From DYTO01 sp040757795 (lineage in GTDB: Archaea > Hadarchaeota > Hadarchaeia > Hadarchaeales > Hadarchaeaceae), in assembly GCA_040757795.1 (NCBI GenBank), contig JBFLWG010000018.1, positions 1 to 17,574 of the forward strand: a stretch of 17,574 bases of DNA, given 5' to 3'. How positions within the stretch are numbered: position 1 is the first letter of the stretch; every line of letters begins with the position of its first letter. Positions 14,179 to 17,574 of the stretch are shown one piece after another. A program made the position numbers and the translations under genes. The notes under the pieces are model-generated. The model did not search any database. It saw nothing but the letters and a program-made list of their open reading frames with translations, and was not told where the DNA came from.

Positions 14179-14667
14179 GTGCCTGAAGAGTCGGAAAAGT
14201 CGGAAGAGGTGCAGAAGCCCAAGGTGTTCGCAGTCCGAGCGACGGTTGGCCAGGAGAAGAGCACGGCCGACATGATTTCCGCCAGGACAAAGAACTTCAA
14301 CCTCCCGATAATCTCAATACTTGTGCCTCTCGGCATCAAGGGTTATGTTTTCGTGGAGACGTTGGGCGGCAAGTCGAGCATAGAGCGAGTCAGGACCGGC
14401 GTGAGGCACGCGAAGGGGATGGTTTCAGGTGAGGTCCCGATAACCCAGCTTGAGCAGTTCCTGCTTCCCAAGCCTTCCGTGGAGGGTATGGGCGTAGGCG
14501 ACATCGTCGAGGTCACGTCTGGGCCTTTCAGGGGCGAGAGGGCGAGGATAATAAGGATAGACGAGGGGAAGGAGGAAATAACCGTCGAGCTTTTCGAGGC
14601 CACGGTTCCCATCCCCGTCACAGTCAGAGGCGACACCGTCAAGGTAATCCAGAAAAAAGAAAAGTGA
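14179..14667 (+). CDS. spt5: Transcription elongation factor Spt5 (NusG-like)
   Basis: Binds the RNA polymerase clamp (with Spt4) to promote processivity and couple transcription to translation. The 162-residue product has an acidic N terminus, an NGN domain (about 15-95) and a KOW domain (about 107-135, around GDIVEVTSGPFRGERARI), the standard archaeal layout. The start is the GTG at 14179, decided by a strong GAGGTGAT Shine-Dalgarno at 14168-14175, which itself overlaps the secE stop. In most archaea L11 and L1 genes follow; here the next gene is convergent and the ribosomal-protein genes are not present. Confidence 0.95.
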   Translation: MPEESEKSEEVQKPKVFAVRATVGQEKSTADMISARTKNFNLPIISILVPLGIKGYVFVETLGGKSSIERVRTGVRHAKGMVSGEVPITQLEQFLLPKPSVEGMGVGDIVEVTSGPFRGERARIIRIDEGKEEITVELFEATVPIPVTVRGDTVKVIQKKEK

Positions 14668-14705
14668 TGCTGCGCTAGGGCGGCAATTTCGTCAACTTTG
14701 CAGGA

Positions 14706-16061
14706 TCAGAGATTTCGCTCGATTTCTTTCAAAGACTTTTCAAATATGTCTAAACCCATCTGTAACTCAAGCCTGGTCGAGACAAGTGGTGGCGCAATTC
14801 TTATCACCGATCGCCCGCCCCTGAAGACTATCAGGCCGTGGTCTAGAGTGTCGCGGACGAGCTTCTCCCGCGCTTCCACCGCCGGCTCCTTTGTCCTTTT
14901 GTCTTTGACGAGCTCGACGCCAATAAGAAGACCCTTGCCGCGAATATCGCCTATGAGACTTGACTCCTCAGCAATCTCGTTCAGCCTTTTGAGAGCGAAG
15001 CTGCCGAGTTGCTCTGCGCGCTTCACTAAGTTCTGCTCCTTCAGAATCTTCAGCCCCTCGATGGCAGCCGCGCACGCCACAAGGTTGCCCCCGAAAGTCG
15101 AAGCATGGGCGCCTGGCTCCCAATCCATGACGTTCGCGCTGGATATCATCGCGCCTATCGGGGCCATTCCCCCTGAGAGAGCCTTCGCGACACAGATCAT
15201 GTCTGGGACAACTCCCCAGTGTTCCATTGCGAAGTTCTTCCCGGTGCGCCCCAGCCCCGTCTGGACCTCATCCGCTATTAGAAGCCACCCGTGCTCGTCG
15301 GCCAGCTCCTTCAACATTGGATAGAACTCTGGAGGTGGGACGATGTATCCTGAGCTGCCCTGTATTGGTTCGGTTATCACAGCAGCGACCTCTTCTGGCG
15401 GTATCACTTTCCTGATGTAGTCTCGGATGAACTCCATACATAAAAAGTCGCAGCCGGGGTACTCCTGGCAGAACTTGCAGCGATAACAGTAGGGGTACGG
15501 CATGAAGCTCACGCCGGGCACAAGGGGGAAGAAATATTTGTGGTGGAGGACGTTCGTCGCCGAAAGGCTCATCGCCCCGAAAGTCCTTCCGTGGAATGCT
15601 CCCGTGAAGGATATCATCCGCGGGCGCCGGCTGTGCCACCGGGCGCACTTGAACGCTGCTTCGACCGCCTCGGCGCCGGAATTCCCGAAGTAGACCCGCT
15701 TTGGAAACTTCCCGGGCGCCAAATCCACCAGCATCTCGGCGAGCTTGACCTGGGCCTCGTAGTAAAAGTCCGTTCCAGCGAAGTGGGTGAGTTTAGTGGC
15801 CTGCTGTTTGACAGCATTGACCAGACGGGGATGGGAATAGCCGTAGTTGAGGACGAACATTCCGGAAGAGAGGTCGAGGAAGACGTTGCCGTCCACATCC
15901 CTGACGTAGGCGCCCCAACCCTCAGTCGCCACTATCGGCTCAGACCTGGTGTACGAGGGTGACATCACTCGTTCGTCCCTCGTCACGAGCTTTTTCGCTA
16001 TCGGGCCAGGGACAGGATTTATCACCCGGGGCCCGTGCTTGACCCAGCTTGGTTTTGGCAT
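14706..16061 (-). CDS. Class III PLP-dependent aminotransferase (or amino-acid racemase)
   Basis: A 451-residue fold-type I PLP enzyme. Seen: the NSGAEAVE phosphate-binding segment (127-134), D264 in ADEVQTGLGRTGK for the pyridine nitrogen, Schiff-base K293 in VAKALSGG, and the GNLVAC turn (325-330). A five-Cys cluster (192, 195, 198, 204, 208) lies in an insertion shared, as I recall, by an archaeal subgroup that includes ornithine/GABA-type transaminases and the Thermococcales enzymes shown to racemise amino acids. The substrate cannot be decided from the motifs. ATG at 16061 follows GGGATGAA, with a TATA-like box about 35 nt upstream. It is convergent with spt5 (38-bp gap) and divergent from nnrD. 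Confidence 0.88.
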   Translation of the reverse strand: MPKPSWVKHGPRVINPVPGPIAKKLVTRDERVMSPSYTRSEPIVATEGWGAYVRDVDGNVFLDLSSGMFVLNYGYSHPRLVNAVKQQATKLTHFAGTDFYYEAQVKLAEMLVDLAPGKFPKRVYFGNSGAEAVEAAFKCARWHSRRPRMISFTGAFHGRTFGAMSLSATNVLHHKYFFPLVPGVSFMPYPYCYRCKFCQEYPGCDFLCMEFIRDYIRKVIPPEEVAAVITEPIQGSSGYIVPPPEFYPMLKELADEHGWLLIADEVQTGLGRTGKNFAMEHWGVVPDMICVAKALSGGMAPIGAMISSANVMDWEPGAHASTFGGNLVACAAAIEGLKILKEQNLVKRAEQLGSFALKRLNEIAEESSLIGDIRGKGLLIGVELVKDKRTKEPAVEAREKLVRDTLDHGLIVFRGGRSVIRIAPPLVSTRLELQMGLDIFEKSLKEIERNL

Positions 16062-16090
16062 TTCATCCCTTACAGCATACTGCGCGGGGC

Positions 16091-16107
16091 AGTTTTAAGT
16101 TTATAGT
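16091..16107 (-). promoter_or_regulatory. TATA-like box for the aminotransferase
   Basis: Reads ACTATAAACTTAAAACT on the minus strand, 30-45 nt upstream of the ATG at 16061, in the short divergent intergenic region shared with nnrD. Confidence 0.55.
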
Positions 16108-16134
16108 GGTCACCTGTAGAGCGCACAGCATAGT

Positions 16135-16144
16135 CTAAATAAAC
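16135..16144 (+). promoter_or_regulatory. TATA-like box for nnrD
   Basis: CTAAATAAAC lies 28-37 nt upstream of the nnrD ATG at 16172; a GGAG Shine-Dalgarno sits between it and the start. Confidence 0.55.
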
Positions 16145-16171
16145 ATCCCGGGCTTATTCCATCTGGAGAGC

Positions 16172-17056
16172 ATGGCTGAAAGTTATGCGGGCGGGCGGGA
16201 CGCTTTTGAAGTCCTGCCGAAGAGGAGTCCGGACTCCCACAAGGGTGACCACGGGAGGCTGCTGGTGGTCGGGGGAAGCTCTCGCTATGTCGGAGCTCCC
16301 GCGATGGTTGGTCTGGCAGCCCTCAGGTCCGGAGTAGACCTGGCGACAATTGCCGCTCCAGAGAAGGTTGCTTGGGCGATAAATTCCATTTCACCCGATC
16401 TGATAACTATCAAACTCATGTGTGAGGACATTGAGCCGCGCGATGTTCCAGGGCTGGTTTGGGAGCTTGAGCGGGCCACGGCGGTTGTGGTCGGGCCAGG
16501 CCTTGGCACACTTAAAAAGACAAGAAAGGCCGTGTTGGGCCTTGCGGTCGCCATGAGAAAGAAATACCCCAAACTTCCAGCACTTTTCGACGCTGATGGT
16601 TTGAAGGCCTTGGCGTCCGGGGGCAGGCTTACAAAGGGGATGCCGTGGGTGCTGACGCCGCATGCGGGAGAGTTCAAGATATTGACAGGTTTGAATTTGC
16701 CGTCTGACCTTCAAGGCTGCATCAAGATGGTAAAATCTGCAGCGCGGAAGTTCGGGTGCGTGATTTTGCTGAAGGGCCAAATTGATATTATTGCATCGCC
16801 TGCTGGAAATGTTAATTTGAACTCCACGGGCAACCCGGGGATGACGGTCGGAGGGACCGGGGATGTATTGGCAGGCATTGTCGGCGCATTTCTCTCGCAG
16901 GGGGCTAAACCTTTCAAGGCAGCGGTGGCCGGAGCCTGGATAAACGGCAGGGCAGGCGACCTCTGCCTCAAGGAGAAGGGCTATGAGTTCATAGCGTCGG
17001 ATTTAATTGCCAAGCTGCCTGATGTATTTGCGGAAATCCGCGGGAGGAAAAGATAG
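16172..17056 (+). CDS. nnrD: ADP-dependent NAD(P)H-hydrate dehydratase, stand-alone domain
   Basis: Repairs hydrated, damaged NAD(P)H by dehydration at the expense of ADP (or ATP). The 294-residue ribokinase-like fold shows GDHGRLLVVGGS (25-36), LTPHAGEF (161-168) and the nucleotide-binding NPGMTVGGTGDVLAG stretch (221-235) with the catalytic Asp in GTGD (228-231). In many archaea this domain is fused to the NnrE epimerase; here no epimerase domain precedes it, and the ATG with its GGAG and TATA-like box makes a lost 5' part unlikely. rpl40e follows 2 bp after the stop and is probably co-transcribed. Confidence 0.92.
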   Translation: MAESYAGGRDAFEVLPKRSPDSHKGDHGRLLVVGGSSRYVGAPAMVGLAALRSGVDLATIAAPEKVAWAINSISPDLITIKLMCEDIEPRDVPGLVWELERATAVVVGPGLGTLKKTRKAVLGLAVAMRKKYPKLPALFDADGLKALASGGRLTKGMPWVLTPHAGEFKILTGLNLPSDLQGCIKMVKSAARKFGCVILLKGQIDIIASPAGNVNLNSTGNPGMTVGGTGDVLAGIVGAFLSQGAKPFKAAVAGAWINGRAGDLCLKEKGYEFIASDLIAKLPDVFAEIRGRKR

Positions 17057-17058
17057 AA

Positions 17059-17205
17059 ATGGCAAAGTTTGAAGTCGCTGAAAAGCGCCTGTTCAACTTC
17101 AAGGTCTGCATGAGGTGCAACGTCAAGAACCCGATAAGAGCGACCAGGTGCAGGAAATGCGGCTACAGCGGGCTCAGGCCGAAGTCAAAGGAGCCGCGGG
17201 CGTAA
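17059..17205 (+). CDS. rpl40e: Ribosomal protein L40e (eL40)
   Basis: A 48-residue basic zinc-finger protein of the large ribosomal subunit: CMRC near residue 17 and CRKC near residue 32 form the four-Cys metal site, followed by the family-typical GYSGLRPKSKEPRA tail. The ATG lies 2 bp after nnrD, whose GGGAGG near the stop can serve as Shine-Dalgarno. It ends 21 bp before the inverted att-like sequence. Confidence 0.95.
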   Translation: MAKFEVAEKRLFNFKVCMRCNVKNPIRATRCRKCGYSGLRPKSKEPRA

Positions 17206-17226
17206 TCGCGTTGAATATTTTATAGG

Positions 17227-17246
17227 TGGCGGGCCCGGAGGGATTC
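17227..17246 (-). repeat. Third att-like sequence, inverted
   Basis: On the minus strand this matches the 20-bp att core at 19 of 20 positions (GGGCCCGCCA instead of GGGCCCACCA). No tRNA is attached to it inside the window. The similarity to attR extends outward through CCACCTAT and inward through the integrase stop. Confidence 0.85.
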
Positions 17247-17251
17247 AAGCC

Positions 17252-17574
17252 TTACACCTCCACGGAAACCGACCCGACCTCTTCCTTGGCCGGCGTCTCA
17301 TTGCCCTGAAGGACTCCAAGCAGTCCTCTCTCTTGGAGCACCTGCCAGACCAAGTCGGGCGCGCGCTTCATGAACTCCTCCATCACGGTTGTGAGCACCT
17401 TGTCGGACACCTGCTGCTGGGTTTGCAGCGCCTGGGAAATCTCCTCGTCCAGCGGCGCCGTGCATCTCCTGCAGAAGCTCAGGCTCGCAGGGTTCTCAAG
17501 GGCGCACAGCTGGCAGACTTTCGGCTTGAGCACTTCCGTCTCTGGCTTTTCGTCCTTCATTGGTCTGCCGTAGT
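17252..17574 (-). CDS. Tyrosine integrase, 3' part, second (inverted) copy
   Basis: Partial at the window edge: the frame reads in from position 17574 (at the codons for YGRP, just after the catalytic Tyr region) and ends 5 bp before the inverted att core. It includes the CQLC/CRRC zinc ribbon. Its protein matches the remnant at 11679-11987 except near the end (GNETPAKEE versus NNGLPAKKE, and SVSVEV versus SVSEEV). This copy may be full-length outside the window and so could supply recombinase activity for both. The methionine at 17560 is internal and should not be taken as the start. Confidence 0.85.
   Translation of the reverse strand, partial: YGRPMKDEKPETEVLKPKVCQLCALENPASLSFCRRCTAPLDEEISQALQTQQQVSDKVLTTVMEEFMKRAPDLVWQVLQERGLLGVLQGNETPAKEEVGSVSVEV

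Noticed and set aside
1..17574. CRISPR array, rRNA genes or insertion sequences with transposase
   Set aside because: No short regularly spaced repeats, no rRNA-like sequence and no transposase motif were seen on either strand.

Overview
The window reads as archaeal chromosome, most likely from a euryarchaeal-type lineage. It carries FtsZ1, SecE/Sec61-gamma and Spt5 in one run, an archaeal-type D-aminoacyl-tRNA deacylase, ribosomal protein L40e, two intron-containing tRNA genes with encoded CCA, GGTG-type Shine-Dalgarno sites and AT-rich TATA-like boxes. Finer placement is not possible from sequence reading alone.

Layout. (1) 1-3279: a tightly overlapping three-gene operon encoding an SMC-family ATPase whose motifs look like Smc5/Smc6, a kleisin-like protein, and a tandem winged-helix (kite) protein that resembles the MAGE/Nse3 domain. 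(2) 3314-4260: tRNA-Ala(GGC) with a canonical 18-nt intron, a Nudix hydrolase and a small membrane protein on the minus strand, then tRNA-Val(GAC) with an unusual 29-nt intron in the D-arm. (3) 4241-12012: an integrated genetic element of about 7.8 kb inserted at the 3' end of tRNA-Val. It is bounded by a 20-bp direct repeat of the tRNA 3' end and has a truncated tyrosine integrase next to its right end. Its cargo is an AT-rich block with a 1633-residue surface protein (Ig-like, lamin-tail, kelch propeller, OB-like and second lamin-tail modules) and two small membrane proteins, followed by a GC-richer block with a winged-helix-like protein, a membrane-anchored protein and the integrase remnant. 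(4) 12045-17205: housekeeping genes dtdA, ftsZ1, secE, spt5, a class III aminotransferase (minus strand), nnrD and rpl40e. (5) 17227-17574: an inverted second copy of the integrase 3' end with its own att-like sequence, running off the window edge.

Before integration, tRNA-Val probably sat about 32 bp upstream of dtdA. The inverted integrase/att copies at 11665-12020 and 17221-17574 bracket the whole dtdA-rpl40e block and are potential substrates for its inversion.

The two most interesting items are the Smc5/6-like SMC-kleisin-kite operon and the tRNA-Val-borne element with its giant surface protein and inverted integrase duplication. All family assignments were made by eye from motifs; no database search was run.
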